Source of the DNA: Chloroflexota bacterium
GTDB taxonomy: Bacteria > Chloroflexota > Anaerolineae > B4-G1 > DUEL01
Reading direction: 5' to 3'
DNA length: 7,394 bases
Assembly: GCA_017743275.1 (NCBI GenBank)
Contig: JAGHZG010000070.1
Coordinates: forward strand, 1-7,394
In this document: positions 6,458 to 7,394 of the stretch, piece after piece
Layout of the letters: every line of letters begins with the position of its first letter
How positions within the stretch are numbered: position 1 is the stretch's first letter
Translations under genes and position numbers: made by a program
Notes under the pieces: generated by a model
Databases searched by the model: none
Seen by the model: the letters and a program-made list of their open reading frames with translations, nothing else
What the model was told of the DNA's origin: nothing

Positions 6458-6492
6458 AACGTGCCAGGCACTTCCGAAGTGCCCGGCACGTT
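6458..6492. terminator. Bidirectional hairpin between convergent genes (16-bp stem)
   Basis: AACGTGCCAGGCACTT (6458-6473) pairs with AAGTGCCCGGCACGTT (6477-6492) with one mismatch around a three-base loop CCG. It begins 11 bases after the permease stop codon and ends 7 bases before the stop codon of the minus-strand peptidase relic, where a shared terminator would be expected. T-runs beside the stem are poor on both strands. The sequence also resembles a dispersed 'GTGCCAGGCACTT' palindrome family, so it may be a repeat that doubles as a terminator. Confidence 0.65.
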
Positions 6493-6499
6493 CCACCTT

Positions 6500-7394
6500 T
6501 CACCGCGAAATCCCCAGAATCCAGCGCTCATAGAGGTCCCGGTGTTCGCGGCCGGTCACCGCCTTCACCGTCGCCAGAAAGGACTCCGGGGTGGCGATGC
6601 CGTAGCGGTGGCGGCGGTAATACGTCCGCAGAATGGCAAAGAAGGCCTCATCTCCCACCCGCCCGCGCAGGGCATGGAAGTAGAGAGCGCCCTTCCGGTA
6701 CACCACCGGGCTGTAGAGGTCCCGGGGGTAGGCGGCGACTGGCAGTCCGGCGGGCATGTCGTTTCCCTGCCCAGGATGAGGACGAAATCCCGGACCGGTC
6801 CGGCCTGACAGGACCAGCGCCCGGCCTCCCGCGCGGCGCAGGTCCCGGAAGCCACCAGCGTCATCGTGGGGGGCGCGGTCACCTCTACCTGATAAAAGGC
6901 GACATCGGAGTAGACGGCGTCGCCGTAACCCGGCGCGACCTTCACATTCCAGCCCTCGTGGTCGTAGACGGGGATCAGGGGATAGACCTGGGGCAGGGCC
7001 ATCACCCCCCGCACGTAGGAGAACTGAGCGTAGTCTATTCCGTCGGTCAGGGGGACGGTAGCGGTGAACGCCAAACTGAGGGTGACGGTCTCCCGCGGGG
7101 CCAGGGGCGGGTTCAGGAGCAGGCGCAGGGCCGACCCGCCCAGGCGGACCTCCGGGCTGACCGGTTCCCCGTTCAGGCAGAGGGCGGATACCCTCATCTC
7201 GCCGCCGTGGCCGGGGGTGTTGGGAAAGAGGAAAAAATACAGGTCTCGCAGCGGGACCTCTTCCGCGTTGGTGTAGTGGACGACTTGTTCCCCGGCAACC
7301 CGCGCGTGGGCAACGTCCACCGTCAACGATATGGCGTACCGGGGGGCCAGGGAGAGGGCGTCCGGAGAGACGGGCGTCTCCATCGGCGCGGCAG
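6500..7394 (-). pseudogene. M1-family metallopeptidase homologue lacking its catalytic core, frameshifted, and partial at the 5' end
   Basis: Two pieces in different minus-strand frames belong to one ancestral gene. The piece from the window edge to about 6763 encodes the M1 N-terminal beta domain: segments YAISLTVDVAHARVAGEQVVHYTN, LYFFLFPN, QVYPLIPVYD, GWNVKVAPGYGDAVYSDVAFYQVEVTAP and RDFVLILGRE are typical of it. The piece at 6500-6757 encodes the C-terminal helical region, LPVAAYPRDLYSPVVYRKGALYFHALR and onward to ERWILGISR. The zinc-site HEXXH, its downstream glutamate and the substrate-binding motif normally lie between these parts, and all are missing. Judging from the family layout, roughly 200 residues are gone and the frames no longer join. 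The frame stays open upstream of the Met codon at 7381-7383 to the window end, so a signal peptide or lipoprotein leader probably lies outside. A functional peptidase is therefore unlikely. An assembly error that dropped the middle of an intact gene is the main alternative. Confidence 0.75.

Noticed and set aside
5759..6808. Plus-strand 349-codon open frame crossing the permease, the hairpin and the peptidase relic
   Set aside because: It is in a shifted frame over conserved protein and passes through the 6458-6492 hairpin. Its Gly/Pro/Arg-rich translation resembles no protein.

Overview
The window is GC-rich, densely coding bacterial DNA. It most resembles a Chloroflexota genome of the Anaerolineae type. 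That placement is an inference from three things: a very large GAF-rich sensor kinase, several families of short palindromic repeats between genes, and the style of the ABC and M1 proteins. No rRNA or other marker is present to confirm it.

Layout from left to right. Positions 1-99 hold a short in-frame fragment that looks like the remains of an IS110-type transposase. Positions 158-3619 encode one large membrane sensor histidine kinase with an extracytoplasmic PDZ-like loop, about ten membrane helices, three GAF-type domains and an intact HisKA/HATPase core. No response regulator is next to it. Near-identical short repeats in opposite orientation flank this gene, and the downstream copy includes the kinase stop codon. 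Positions 3620-4020 form a 401-base gap with no credible gene, packed with at least six different hairpins and palindromes. Positions 4021-4932 and 4929-6446 form a two-gene, translationally coupled ABC-2 operon (ATPase plus permease). The permease is a fusion: its N-terminal half is an ABC-2 permease and its C-terminal half is a SpoIIM (DUF95) family membrane domain. A strong hairpin at 6458-6492 separates this operon from a convergent minus-strand gene, an M1 metallopeptidase homologue. That gene keeps its N-terminal beta domain and C-terminal helical tail but has lost the catalytic centre and reading frame between them.

Working together: the ABC-2/SpoIIM pair is probably a complete exporter or membrane-remodelling unit of unknown substrate. 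The kinase is an orphan sensor that could signal to a regulator elsewhere. The M1 relic is unlikely to make an active peptidase. The strongest candidates for something unusual are the ABC-2/SpoIIM fusion, the PDZ-loop kinase, the repeat island at 3620-4020 and the cored-out peptidase.
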